The translations under genes were made by a program, and so were the position numbers. A stretch of DNA of 64,000 bases from Hydractinia symbiolongicarpus (Eukaryota > Cnidaria > Hydrozoa > Anthoathecata > Hydractiniidae). The stretch covers positions 21,454,001 to 21,518,000 of the forward strand of contig NC_079876.1 of assembly GCF_029227915.1 (NCBI RefSeq), written 5' to 3'. The notes below the pieces were generated by a model, which saw nothing but the letters and a program-made list of their open reading frames with translations, made no database searches and was not told where the DNA came from. Below are positions 22,101-37,100 of this stretch, piece after piece (position 1 is the stretch's first letter; each line of letters begins with the position of its first letter).

Positions 22101-25100
22101 TTTCTAAATAATCAGCTAGCTGGTCGTAGACGATTCGTTCGATGACTTTAGACAACACATTTAGTACGGGAATGGGTCGGTAGTTATCTATGTTTGAGCG
22201 ATCGCCAGATTTATACAATGGTGTTATTTTTGCAGATTTTTCACAGGTTGGAAATGTACCAGTTTCCAAACTCTTGTTTATCAAGAACATGACAGGTGCA
22301 GCTAGTTCGTTTGAGATGTCTTTAATTATCCTACCGAGGATAGTGTCAATAACAGCAGCTTTAGCCGTTTTAACCGATTTTAGTACTCTATTCACCTGAT
22401 TAATTGTCACTGGTTGGAATTTAAATGATACATTCCTTTTATTAATCATGAGTTACGTATGTTGAACAGTTTCCAAGTAAAGTTGGTTATTGATGGTTTC
22501 ATGAGACTTGAACCAACTTTGGTGAAAAAAGAGCAAAAATTGTTTGCAATTGATCGAATATTGAATGTCACTGTTCCATTGATTACGAATGTTTTGCTCG
22601 GACTTGACGAATCTTTAGTAGGGTAGCACGACTTAATTTGTTTCCAGAAATCTCTTGGATTTGCTGAAAATTCTTTCAGAACAGCACGAACGTGGTTTGC
22701 CTTTGCAACATGAATGCGATTGGTTACAGAGTTTCGGTAAGATTTATAACTTTCCCAACCTCCGGTAGAATTTGATCGTTTAAAACGGCGATGATGATAA
22801 TCTCGCGTATTCATTAAGTTTCTGATTTCTCTGGTTATCCAGGGGTTGGATTTTCCACGTACAGTTTTTTCTTTAAGTGGCGCATGTTTATTGATTGCGG
22901 TTGATAAGTAGTATTTGAATAAGTTCCATGCTTGGTTTAAGTCGGTGACAGTTAAACAATTCTCCCATGGCACGTTGCGAGATCTTCTTTGTTGTATTTT
23001 GAGTAATCACGTGCTTTGATGTTCTTTTGAGGATATCATTTACAGTTTGCTTTTCGGCTGATTCCGATTAGGCAGAGATCGCTGAGAGAGTTAGTGTACA
23101 CTAAAGAGTCGTTTATTTTTTATTTATCGGTTGTAAAAATTAAATCAATTAGTGTTCTACTTTCTTTTGAAATGCGTGTAGATGATTTAATGACCTGACT
23201 GTAGTTATACAGTTTAACCAGATCTTTTATGTTAGAGTGTACTCTTGGGAGATTGTAATCACAATTGAAATCACCACATATAATTGTTTCTTTATTTTCG
23301 ACTGATATTGTATCCAACATATTATCAAACTTTGAGATGAAGTTTTTATCAAGAAACTTTGAGGAATCCGGGGGTCGATAAGCTGAGCAGAGTAACAAAG
23401 ATTTTAATTTTGGAATAAATAATTCTATCCACAAAAACTCAATTCCATCGATCTCTAAATCACACCTTCTGCGATATTGTAAATCTTCCCGAATATAAAA
23501 AGAAACACCACCATCTCGACCATTCTTGCGATCCTTTCTCTCAAGTATATACCCCGGGACAAATAGCTCCGAATTCAATACAGTGTCGTTTGTGTGTGTC
23601 TCAGAGAAACTAACGATATGAAAACAGTTTTTCGCGTCGGATAAAAAAGATTTTATAATATCCAACTTTCCGCAGATCCCATTTATGTTTTGATGTAGAA
23701 ATTTCATGCCTCTCCTTGCAATTAAGTCTGACATAACAGGATCAAAGGTATACAGAATTTTCGGTTAATCTGGTGGGATACATTCGCTGCAGTAAAATTT
23801 CTCTTTGTTTTGATCTATTCTGACTATACGCACGTCTGCCCGTGCTGCCATCTTTCCAGTTCGAATGTCAAAATTCTAAATAAAAGCAAAACATCCGATC
23901 TTCTAATGCAAATCGTACATTTCTAACAGTTTTGGGGGATGCAGTGCATGGCTGAAATTCTGGCATTCTTATGCAATAATTCTTATACATAAAATCTACA
24001 ATATTTTAACTTTTTTGTCATACCACCACTACTAAAACCCTCTTTATAACTGTGTTAACAAGAATTTTATGAAATTCCCAGTTAAAAGCTGTGAAGTCAA
24101 CATTTTGATGATACATTCTTCAAGCTATGCATTTCGCATGCGTAATTTGCAGAACTAAACGGATATGGAGATAGGTTTCTCTCTACTTTTTTTGGTCTAG
24201 AGTTTTCTAGTAATAACACAAGGGAATTCAAGTCAACAAAAATGGTTTTGTTCTTTCCTTAAATTTAAATATACATAAGATGCAAAAAATTATTATCGGT
24301 TTAATCTGTATATTAATACGAAAGTTGTGTCCGTCTGTGACCGCCAAAGTGGATATCTTCCTTTCCTTTGATATAGCCAAAAAAGTTATGTCCAATTTGT
24401 TAATTTTTCTGACGGTACAGCACAACGTCAATGCTTTTGGACTGACGTCAATGCATTACAGTTATGACTTTGAGGCCAAATAACTTGGAAACGAGGTGGT
24501 GACATCAGTCATTTTTTACCGCGTGGGGAACTAAGGACGACCTGAGACCAAATTGGGAAAGTTTCCCAAACTTGAATGCCCGAATCCATTTCAGAATGGA
24601 CGGGTTGATAACGTCAAGTAGTATAGGACCTGGGGGTACGGGCGCATTTCCGAGAGCACTTTTGTGCGTTAGGAAATTTGCTCGGACACCCACATGTCCT
24701 GTACTACTTATCATATGACGTCATCAAGTGAGCTGGAACACCCATGTCCTACACTACTGTGATGTCGGTAACATCTGATGGTCAATGCGTTTAAGACTTA
24801 AAAAAATAAACTGTATGTATAGTATAGATAAATAAACTTACAGATAAATAAATCTTGGAGTTAGGTGATGAGGATTTACTTGATTATATAAGGTATCATA
24901 TGGTTGATTATTGTGGTGATTCAGATCATAAAGATGATATAGATTGTGCTTGTGATGTGGAAAAGATAAAGAGATAACATCATCTACGCTAGTTTGTCTA
25001 AAATGTGGTGTAGTTGTGATATTCATGTTTATATATACCTTCATACAGTGTGTTTTGAACGTTGTACCTTTTTGGAAGAAGTGCATATACAAGACTTGAG

Positions 25101-28100
25101 GCTGTTAGGCCTCAATTGGGAATTTCGATTATGGTCTCCCGGAGGACGGCCCATGGTGGCGTAGGTACCATTTTGAAAATTTTGAAATTCCATGTTCTGA
25201 GATGCCTGGAAACAGCCTTTCCCAGCGCATTTTCTTCTAAAACATTGGTTGAATGGTAGCGTTTTTTACTCGCATGCTACCATTTTTAACTTTATATGAA
25301 ATGCTAACATCACAAAGATTTTTGACTATACGATTTTCCGAAAACTCAGGACCTTCTGCCACTACACCAAATGAATCTTCGTGAGAGAACATTTGCTGTA
25401 AAGTCTTGAAGATTGGTACATAGTAAACAACATTTCCATGACAAGTTACTTCAGAATCATAAATGGCTATTTCCTCTGGAGAAATGTAATTGGGTTTAGC
25501 TGAAATGTTATTATTTAAGGTTTGACCATTTGAAAATCTTTGGCATTCTCGTTTGGAAGGACTTTTAAAGTTTAAAAGTGTGTTAGTTTCATAATCAATC
25601 ACAAAATTTTGATGGTTTCTCATTAAGGATGACTTAACTGAGTGTTCAAGCTGTTTACGGTCAATGTCCAAAATGTGGGAAATTTTTTCACTTATAAAAC
25701 CGACTGCTGTTTGTGACACATTAAAACTTTCACGTAGTTCCAACAATATATCTGCAACAATATCTGCATAATTTGGAAAATGATACATGAAATTGTTATT
25801 CAAACCATCACCATTGACATTGTCCATGTCTTCATCATCATTTCCATTTTCCATAATAATGTCATCAATTTCGACATCACTTTCACTACTGAGCTTATCC
25901 TGGGGAATTGAGGCTGATGTATTTCTCACCTGGAACGTAGATTCTGTCCCTCCAACAATTTTTTTCATATTGCCATGGTGAAATGATTTGTGTTTTGACT
26001 TGATATGGCGCAAAAAACTTCTTTCACTAGTAAATTTAGAATTGCAACCAGAAATGCTACACACAACACTAAAGTTAATCTCTAACGAATGATAAGACCA
26101 CATATGTTGTATTAACCATCTGAAACAAACACTTCCATAAACACAATTACGAAATTGACATAAAAATTTCATCTCATCTCATCTCAAGTCTTCTGTTAAT
26201 TTTTTTAAAACTTTTAAACTGGCTTAGCCGCACCTCGGCCCCAGTTTTTTCTTTAAGAGAATAAGTGAGATAACATTAGGGACTGAACAATAGGTAATAT
26301 AGTTGTTGACTTCCTTCCTTACTGCGCTTAAGCAAAGATGATATTTTACTGATATTAATCAACCTCGCTTTAAACAAAACATGGTAGGTAAAGCTGTTTT
26401 ACGCTGGCGCTGTGCCTGTGTGTATAGCTAGCCTTCCTTTATCATGGGTTTCTGTCATGTTTGTCAAACATATATACGTTCAGGCATGAAATTGCATGTT
26501 GAAAATCACCGTCGGGAATATTTATCTTGCCATCATCACAGATGTAGTTATTGTCACAAAAAATGCATTTCCAACCAAGGCTTAAAGGAGTCATATATGT
26601 GAAAAATGTGGTGATAATTGTATTACAAAAATTGGATTGTTGGATCATGATTGCAGTGTTCATGGAGGTCCCAATTTAATATGTGAAAAATGCCAAGGAA
26701 CCTTTATTTACGCATCAAGTTTGACAAGACACAACAACTATTGTACTGGTACTTGCAGTAAAAGTATTGGAAATTTATTTCTTTGCAAATATTGTTTACC
26801 TGATTGTGTACGTTTTAAAGAGAATCGATATTTGCAGGTTAATATCAAGGCCATACATAATCAACTATCTGAGAAATTGGAATATAAATGTTGCTTTTGT
26901 ATCAAGACGTTTAAATCGAGATCTGGTAAATATTATTGATACTTTTTTTTCACTTGGTAGAAGTTGTTTTTTTTGGTGACATGTCTGGACTTTACATAAG
27001 ATATTAAAATGTATGGTTAACTTTATAAGATGTTTTGTGGAGTTTGAAAAATTGTATAATACACGTTGTTGTTGTTGTTTTTATAAGAAACCTGAGCATT
27101 TAGCTGGAGTTTCTTAAAATTTTGATAGTTTGAACCTCAAATGTTTCTTTATTTGACCCTAAAAAATCTTTTCTTTACAAAGCATTTTTTGAGGTTTGGA
27201 CTATGGTTTTGGTATATATATATATATGAACAACATTTGCCATGTTTTTTCATATTTCTCCTGTTATGTACAAGTTTCTTAATGTTGGAGATCTCTCTGG
27301 TAAAGTTCCTTAAAAGTTTCTTAAAATTTGGCCTTTTGAGCCTAAGGTTTCTTATAAACTAGTTTCTTATAAACAATGTATTGGTAAAAGGCATGGTTTC
27401 TACACAGACCGTTTTTATTTTTATCCAAATTCTTGCCAACGTTTCTTGTGACTTAAAGACTTGATATATCGCTACCTTAGTTCTAAAGGGGCCTAAGTCC
27501 AGGTCCTCCCCAATTCTAAATGGGCCTAAGTCCAGGTCCCCAACAATTCTAAAGGGGCCTAAGTCCATTTTTATGAAAATTAAGAATTTTGATTTTTCTG
27601 AATCTCTGGATCACTGGCTTTCTTTTGATGTGTCTGAAGTATGGGTTTTGAGGTTAGAAAGTCTTGAAAATTGATCACAAACCTTTGATAAATAACATAT
27701 TTAATTTTAAAAAGGCCTAAGTCCATTAAGGTTTTAGTGCATATGGGCCTAAGTCCATCTGGATGAAATGTTTCCGTTTTAAAAAGGCCTAAGTCCATGG
27801 GAAAGGGCCTAAGTCCATATTAAATTCAATTTAAATAAAAAAGGACCTAAGTCCATTTAGAACAGCCCAGCATTATGGTTGGTTGTAAGTAGATGAAAAA
27901 ATTTAATATAGTGTATTAATGATCTAATGGTGATAAAAAAGAAAAGCAACAAAACCTGCATAGTGTGTTTTCAAATGTGGTTATTAGAAGAAGAATATTT
28001 TGGTTTGTATTAGAACTTTTTGGTTACTTTATTCATATTTTCAGCTTTAGTTGAATTCAACCAAGCGAAATTAAATGGGTGCATCTTTATTCCTTTCTAA

Positions 28101-31100
28101 ATATTTCAATTACAGTAGCTGGGGATAAATAAATAAAGACTCCAGAATAAAAGCTCAGAAGACATAACATTAGATTGCAAGACAGACCCAGGATTATAAG
28201 TTTGTTCTAAGCTGGTGAATTGATGTGAATGATTCTGTCTGTCCAAAAAAAACTTAAAAAAACAGCTAGAGGGCTTAAAAATGATTGCATTTGGCTGAAA
28301 CTGGTAAAACTTGAGTGAATATGTGGGGGAACTTTTTTTTTAGCCTCTGTAGTTTTTTTCTTTAAAAGTTTTTTTAGTTTCGTAAGCAAGCCAGTGTGGT
28401 TAGCATGTTAGACAATATATTGTTTTAGTTAGTAGAAAAGTAAAAATGGGCACCAGAAGTTGGAATTCTGAAGTAAAGTATAAAGTTGGAGAAAAGTGTC
28501 ATGTTAGGGCTGGCTATTTTGACAAGAGTGAAGCAGCTGATAAATATAGTGACTTTTTTGTTCACAAAGAAGAGTCACTTCTTGAGGGGAGAATCCTCTC
28601 TGTCCACAAAACGTCAGTTAGAGTGAAATTCCTAATTGATGAATCAGTATCAACCATCAAGTTTGAACACATTGTGGCAATAACAGATCAAAAGCTACTC
28701 ATAACTCAAGACTTGCAGAGATTGCTCTAAAAGTATCTTATCAGTAGATTCAATAATTTATTTTCATTTAGTTTTTTTCAATTTTGGTTTACATTACATT
28801 ACAATATTGCCTCAAGTTGCCTCAGAGTAGCCTCTAGGCTGCAGTAACTTGCATTGCCTAGCTAAATGTCAATACGATCTAGTCTCAAAAACACTGGTGA
28901 CACTAGTTACATATCGCTCACTGTCAAGGCTATGTTATAAAACTCTAAGCATACCTGATTAAGTGACTAATGACATAAAAGCACATAACAACTAATTTAT
29001 TAAAGTTCTATTATATATTTCTTCAACACTGTTCCAGTCTTGTTGATAGCTGATATTGTTCTTGTTGATTAATATTTACTAGTCTAATAATTCCTGTATA
29101 ATAAATATTAATAGTAAAATTCAAGGAATATTTAAAATATTTAGCTCATACTTCAAATAAAATGTACTTCTACCAGCACTTTTATCAGTCTTATTCAGTT
29201 ACTCTATTCTAGTTCTCTTCAGGGCTTTAGGAAAAGCATAGAGTTAGGCCTTTTTTATGTTTAATACCTTTCGACCTTTTTTCTACTCAGAATGTGTTTG
29301 GACTGCTTTTAGAAATGTTTTGGACTTAGGCCTTTTCACAAAATTGAATTTTGAAGGTATGGACTTAGGCCCCTTTAGTGAAAACATTCATTATGGTGCT
29401 AAGTCCTTATAATTTAAAATTAGTAAGCATTAAAGAGGCCTAAGTCCTTTTTGTTGTTTTCACTTGGTGGCACATGATTTATTTACTTTGCCAATAACAG
29501 CTTTTGATCCAAGAAACAAAATCATAATCATGGCTTTCAGAAAAGTTTTACTTCCATACCTAAATATTAAAAATGACTTCAGAATCAAGTAAAAAATTAA
29601 ATCGCAGTTTTCTCAAAATTAAGAAAATGGACTTAGGCCCCTTTAGAATTAAGGCTCTCAGGACTTAGGCCCTTTTAGAATTAAGGCACTTAGGACTTAG
29701 GCCCCTTTAGAACTAAGGTAGCGATATTTTCCTTTGTTTCTATGTTTTCATCAGGTTACTGAGTACTCAATTGCTGTATCTGGTCGCTTATAAGACATAG
29801 TTTGGTGTGATAATGGATCTAATTATAACATTTTGATTAATAAGCATTGTATATATATAATGCTTTGTAAAACATTTGACAATAAGTCAAGCATATTGAG
29901 TAACAAAAATTGTTTTGGATGCACTTAGAACATACAGATTAGGCTTCCATTTTGTACTTCTTCTGAAGTTAATACAACTTGTTTAAAATAAGCTATTATA
30001 ATTCTACCTGTAAATTATACACCAAAAATATATAACAAAGTACTTCCTTTTGCTTTCAATCATTAATGGTCATCTGCGTGATTGTTGCGACCGCAACCTA
30101 AACAGGAAACGAAGTACATAACGAAATTCATAAAGGAACTTGCTAATCAATGTTGTCTGAAACTAAATTAAGAGAACCAAATTTTGTTACCATTTCATGA
30201 ATAGTTGTGATTTTGTCTCATCTGTAAGACGAGGAATATGTAACAAAGGCCGGCAGTACGATCTAAAAATTATGCAATGATAACGTTTCCTCCCTTGGTT
30301 CAATCACATAATAATATGTCACACCTGCAATACAAGTATAAAGGTCATTCTCTCAATTCAGCCATATTGGTGCACTATTTTTGCCGATACTATAGTTGTG
30401 CGCATTTTTTTTTTTAAAAGAGCTTCATAAATATGCGTCAAAAAATATGTAGTGTTCGTCTGATGCTAAAAATACAATCAGTTTGCTCATGTATACACTT
30501 TTCTTCATATCAGACTCGAAAAGGTTACAGACATCTCGTAAACCAGGTTCCGAAGTATTAAAAGGCGCATTTCTATAATCTCTACCCAAAATGATTGTAT
30601 CTGAGTGTATTTTCTTATAAAAAAGTCAAACATAGCAGAAATAATTAAGTGCGATATTCCTGATAAAACCTTTTGAGGAATCATATGAGCACACTACACA
30701 ACAATCATTGAACGCACAACAATCATTGAGCGTAATAATGACTCCTTTCAAGGAGTCAAGCAAAGAATGAAACCCTAAAGGAGTCAAATGAGCACCTCAA
30801 AAGGGAGTCATTGTGGGTTGACTCCTTCTTGCGTCTCAATTTGACTCCTTTTTGACTCCCTAAGGGAGTCTTTGTAAAATGATAGCATTTAAGGTTTCAT
30901 TTGACTCTTCTAAATTTATCAGTGTATTTATATCTGATGGATTAATATAAATGCACTTACTTATAAAAAACAAAATAGTACTTAAGAAAATAGACTTAAA
31001 GAGATACCACTTTATTAAAATATGAAATGAATCAAAAAATATCTAAATCTAATATAATGAATAAGAGTTATCTTGAAAAACTCCATAAATCAGAACTCAT

Positions 31101-34100
31101 CAAATTGCTTTTAGGGAAAGAGAAAAAGGAGTCTGTTGAAACTATAAATGATAAACCAGGATATATTAAAAATCCAAAAATGAATAGGTGGAATAAGGTA
31201 AATGGACCTACATATAACAAAATCAGACCAATCCCGGCAGCAAGGAAACCAATGGTAGCACCAATAAGACCAGTACCAACACATAGAAAACCTGTTTTTA
31301 AACCAGTGTCGGAGCCAAGAAAGTATTTTCCTAAACCAGTACCAGCACCAAAAAAACCAATCCCTGCACCAAGAACTGATAAAGTGCAATTGCAAAAGGC
31401 TCTAAGGGATTCAACAAAGTCATTCGAGGTGGGAGTTGTAAATACTAAGGATCCATTAAAACAGCTAACAACTGTAAGAAGTAGTATTGTTCGTTGTCTT
31501 AATAGGAAGCTAATTGAACTAAATGGTTTCAAGTATGTTGAGACACTAAAAATTACATTCAAAAATCAACTTGATAAGGATGAAACAACTACCAAAACAG
31601 CCTACTTTAACAATAAGGTGATTACGATAATAAATGAAAATGAAATTAATACCGCAGTACATCTAGCATTGGAACAAATAATAAATACTATAGCCCAATG
31701 GATTTCTGAGGGATCTGGATGGACTATTGTTTCAGTTGATGCACATTATTTTAACATAACTAAATACAAGCCATTAAAGGGTTCCAGCTATATTAAACTA
31801 CCAACGGAATTAACAAATAGATCAAATGGACTAATTAATCTTAAGAATCCAGATAATGAATGCTTTCGATGGTGTCATATTAGGCACCTAAACCCACAAA
31901 ATAAGGATTCCCAATGAATAAAGAAATGTGACAAAGAGTACATTAATAAATTGGATAACTCTGGAATTGAATTCCCAGTAGCCATCAAACAGTATAATAA
32001 GATTGAAAAACAAAACAACATCAGAATAAATGTATTTCCTTATGAGAATAAACAACCATTCCCAATATATGTATCAAAAGAGAAATTTGAAGATTATATG
32101 GAACTATTGTTAATGACAAAGGGTGAAAACAAACATTATGTTCTTATCAAGGATTTTAATAGTTTCATGTGCAATCAATCAAAACATAAGGAAAGAAAAC
32201 ACTTCTGTATGTACTGTCTAAAATGTTTCTCATCCAATGATATATTAGTAAAACATACTGAAAACTGTATATTTAACAATGGTGAGCAAGCTATAAGAAT
32301 GCCGGAAAAGGGTAAAAACATATTAAAATTCAAAAATTTTCAAAAAACAGTTGGAAGTACCATTTGTAGTATATGCTAATTTTGAAGGTAATACTGAGAG
32401 GTACATGGGTGTGAGCCCAATAATAAGAAATCATATATTGAAACATACCAAAAACATACAGATTGTGGTTATGGTTATAAGGTTGTATGTTGCTATGATG
32501 ATAAGTACAGCAAGCCAGTGAATACATGTAGGGGTCCCAATGCTGTTAACAGATTCATGGAAGAAATGTTGGAAGAAGTCAAATATTGTAAGAACATCAA
32601 AAGTAAGCACTTCAATAAGGACATGGTAATGACTAACACTGATAAACAACAAACAACTGAACACTGATAACACGAACAAACTATGTGTAAACAATAAAAC
32701 GTCGAAACATAAATCGAACTTCCAATTTGCAAATCGTACATCAAAGCATCGTGTCGGTTAATCTTATGATGTGAACATGAACTTTTTGTTGACCGCACAG
32801 TCTTCCTTGGAAGATGTTGATTTGTTGAATGTGGGAATTTTTTGTTAATTGACTGTGGCTGGTGCCTGACCGATAACAGTGTGGGGTGTGGTATGGTAAT
32901 GAAAGAAGGAACTGGTCAAGGTGTTTTCTCCAGTCTTTGCCTTCCAGAGTTGCTGATTATGGGGACTGAAATGGTGCAATATTCAGACTTTTAAATTCAG
33001 ACTTCAGACTCTATCATCTTTTCACACTTCAGACTTCAACATTCAGACTTCAGTGTGATTATTCAGACTTCAGACAAACACATTAAGACTTAAAATTAAA
33101 ATTACCTTAAAACTCTTAAAATTAGCCTAAGATTTGCCGAAAATGCAAGACGAAAGTAATGACACACTAACTAGCAAAGAATCCACTTTAAATTTCTTTG
33201 GCAAATTATCATTATTAGTATCAGAACTGCAATTATTTTTTTAGAAAGAGTAGGTAAAGCATTGACGGAATTATACTTGTGCCAATTCAACTTTCCTAAC
33301 AATTTAGCTATTAATGGTTTAATAGTACAGTTTCACATATTTCATCAAGAACTTGAAAAAGAAATAAGACAGAATGACTCTCGTATAGCTATTTTTCGAT
33401 GTGAAGCCAAATTTGAGCAAACTGTTGGTGTGACATATCAGAAGAAACATTGATTTACTTTAAGAGCTTAGGTTGTACTTGGAAAGAGATTGCAAATTGG
33501 CTGGTAGTATCACATTGGACTATTCAGAGAAGAGTAGTTGAGCTCGGTTTAAATGGTGTACTTGGTTTTTCTATAATTAGTGATAGCGAATTGGACAATA
33601 TAATATTGTCATATGGTGAGACCAATGGTTTAGCAACCTGAAGGTCAATAATTACTGGCCATTTGCGTTCTCTCGGAATTAGTGTGCAGCAGCATCGTGT
33701 AACCGCTTCCCTTCAACAAATTGATCCTGTTGGAAGTAGAATGCATTGGTCTCTCGTAATAAAAAGAAGAAAGTACAGTGTTTCAGTTCCAAATAGCCTG
33801 TGGCATTTAGACGACCATCATAGTTTGGTAAATTGGGGTTTCGTTATACACAAATGTATTAATGGATTCTCTAGATTAATAACTTATCTGCAATGTGAGA
33901 CCAATGGTTTAGCAACCTGAAGGTCAATAATTACTGGCCATTTGCGTTCTCTCGGAATTAGTGTGCAGCAGCATCGTGTAACCGCTTCCCTTCAACAAAT
34001 TGATCCTGTTGGAAGTAGAATGCATTGGTCTCTCGTAATAAAAAGAAGAAAGTACAGTGTTTCAGTTCCAAATAGCCTGTGGCATTTAGACGACCATCAT

Positions 34101-37100
34101 AGTTTGGTAAATTGGGGTTTCGTTATACACAAATGTATTAATGGATTCTCTAGATTAATAACTTATCTGCAATGTACTACAAACAACTTAGCTACAACTG
34201 TGGATTCCTTATTCGTAAAAGCTATTAAAACCTTCTCGAGTTTGCACTGACAAGGGTGGAGAAAACGTTAGTTTGGGAAAAAATGACATTGTTAAGGGGA
34301 GAAAATCAAGGTAGTTACTTGCCTGGCTCATCGGTTCATAACCAGAGAATTGAATGTTTGTGGAGAGATGTATGGAGTTATGTCTGTAATAATTTTTACT
34401 ATACGTTTCAAGCAATGGAATCTTAAGGTAAGAATATCAAGTGTTATTAGATTTTTTACAACGTTTTTTGTTGCAATGTTCCGATGCTTATTTGTACTTA
34501 TATACGTTTTTTAAAGGCATTTTAGACGTTGATGACCAAGTCCAAAGGTTTATCCTGCATTAGATATATGTTCCAAGAATAAATCATGCTATTAAAAGTT
34601 TTATAACAGCATGGAATAATCACCTTTTCAGGACAGAGAAAAACTAGACGCCTGAGAGAATATGGGCAAATGGTATAATAGACATTAGAAACCGCACTAT
34701 TGGTCACGTTGCTGAGATTCATGATGCAATAGAAGAATTACAGCATGAAGATCTTGAATGGTTTGGGATTGACTGGCATGCCCCAACTCCATACAACGAT
34801 TGCCTATCTACAGTTGAAGTATTTGATGTTGACAATCCGCTAACTAATGAACAGTTATCTGCACTACGTCAGTCAGTTAACGCTTTATCAGAATCATCAC
34901 AATACGGGATAGATTTGTTCCTTTTAGCTATTCAAATTATAACTCAAATTCCTGATTCATAAAGGCTATAGAACCGTTAAAAAGTCACATAATACACTTC
35001 TTGTACATGTTTTCGATGTATTTTTTTTCATTTTTAAAAACATAACATAATTTACTTTTATATATAAATAACCAAGCCTGGTTTAATACTCTTCAGACAT
35101 CACTTTGCCCTAGTTTTTCCAAAATATACAACATAACATATAAATCACTGGTAAGACATTATAGCTAAAAATCAAATAACCAAAACCAAAAACATACAAA
35201 AAAACCTTTTAACTTTAATAAAGAAACCATTTATTGATCACAATTTTAAGACTACTGGAACTGCAAATCAAGTGAATACACTGTCAATTCAGTTAGTTTC
35301 TAATAAACAAAACCACGAAAATCAAGTATAATATTTCAAAATAAAAATAATTTTTTTGTTCTTTTATACTGCATTAAATGCAACAGGATGAGTTGCTAGT
35401 GCGCTCATAAACGAAAAGCATCAGGCCATTCCAATTTATTTTTTTTCCCGAGGAATGTACTCACCACCAGTTAAAAATATCACTACTTTTCTTCTTGTGT
35501 GTCTTCTTCGTCAATTACAAAGCGGATAATAAAATCTTTCAATAATGCTTTACTCAGTTCAGGAAATAAAGCATTCCAATAACCGACTCTGATGATATCT
35601 CTTGTGCAATGAGTAGTTTACTGTCTGGGTATTTTCTCATTTCAGTAAGAACATCCAATGCCTCCAAACTTTTTTTAAATTGGTTCAACGTCACTTTTGG
35701 TTTGTTGAATAGGAAATGAACCATAATGCCTTGAGTAATGAGAATTCGATTTTTATCCTGAAAAATCAAGAATTTTATTTACTAACCCTCATGTATATAT
35801 AATATATATATATATATATATGTAAATAAAAAAAACCACAATTTGTTAATTTTATTTACATCAACAAAAGGTAAAATTGCTATGAATGCCATGTTAAAAT
35901 GACCTTTCTTACTTTTAAAAGATAATCTTGTGCATGTTTATTTGGTACATCCTGTATCACCATGAAAGGCATTGCACCATGAATGTCTGACACCAAGTAC
36001 TGGTAAATTGCTCTGAAAAGGTTTGCCATACCAATGCCAGTTTGAACAATGGAATGTGCCACAATTTTGCCAGCTGTTTCTAATAAATCACTGCCTACAA
36101 TTACTGGATTATAGCATATTTCTTTGGCTGCGTTTTGACCAATAAACAAAGGTGTAAGCCCTTCTGCACCATCTTCAAAGGCACGGAATATTTCGGAATA
36201 AAATTGTCTCTTAACACCACCTGCATCTACTCCTGCTTGATTTTTATAAGTTACACATAGTGGATAATGAGCATCAAAGTCATGGTGTTTATAATATCCC
36301 AAAGCGTCAGTTAAAATCTATTCAGCTTCTACTGTCAACACTTTGGACAATCATTTAAAATTTTATTTTGCAATTTACTTAGTGATTCATTAAGGCTGCT
36401 GCAATGGTTATTATTCATGGCATCTTTTCTTCAGCATTAACCAAATCATTTACCAATTGTTCAAACTCATTTGTAGAAGAAAAATCCTCAGCACTATAAG
36501 AATTGCAATTTTCTTGAGGCTCAGCAGCTTCTGAGTCTCTAGAGCAACTGGGCATCATGCTATCAGTATCAAGAGCACTATAATTGCCAGTTAAAACTTC
36601 AATATTATCTTTAGTAGCTTGTTCTTCACTATTTTGTGGTCCAGTTCATCATCATGCATAACCAGGAAAGTAGCAGGAACAATGAGCTGAATATATAGTT
36701 TTCCTTGCCCTGAAAGTTTTTTTAAATGTTCATATTTTTATTCAAAAGTGTCTGGTACTCCTGGGCCTGTAAGTAAAGTTCTATTACACTTCATAAAATT
36801 GAACATATTTGGTGTTGTCAAGGGAAACTTTTTTCTAAATAACTTTTCATTTTTTCTCGAATAGCCATTTCATTATCTTCTGGATTAACATCCAAGTAAA
36901 AGTTTGCTAATATTAATTCCTCTCGTAATCTACTTTTATCAGATTTGTGCTCCTCTTCATCCAAAAGAACAACCCCGTAAGTCTTAGGCTTCACTAATTT
37001 TGTAGGTTTACTTTGCTTTTTTAGTCGATAAGGATGATTAGGTAAGCTCTAGGTAAACCCTTTTAGAAAATTGAATTGGTGGGGATAATGTGCTAGCTTC

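Noticed and set aside
24838-25092. 84-residue His-rich minus-strand ORF
   Set aside because: Low-complexity composition (His/Tyr/Asn from CAT/ATG-rich DNA), with no motif or splice context.
30738-30872. CRISPR-like array
   Set aside because: Repeats are short, palindromic and irregularly spaced, in animal DNA. They fit an element terminus, not a CRISPR array.
31068-31562. 164-residue minus-strand ORF rich in Gly and Phe
   Set aside because: It is the reverse reading of the proline-rich tract of the PolB-like gene; composition and position explain it fully.
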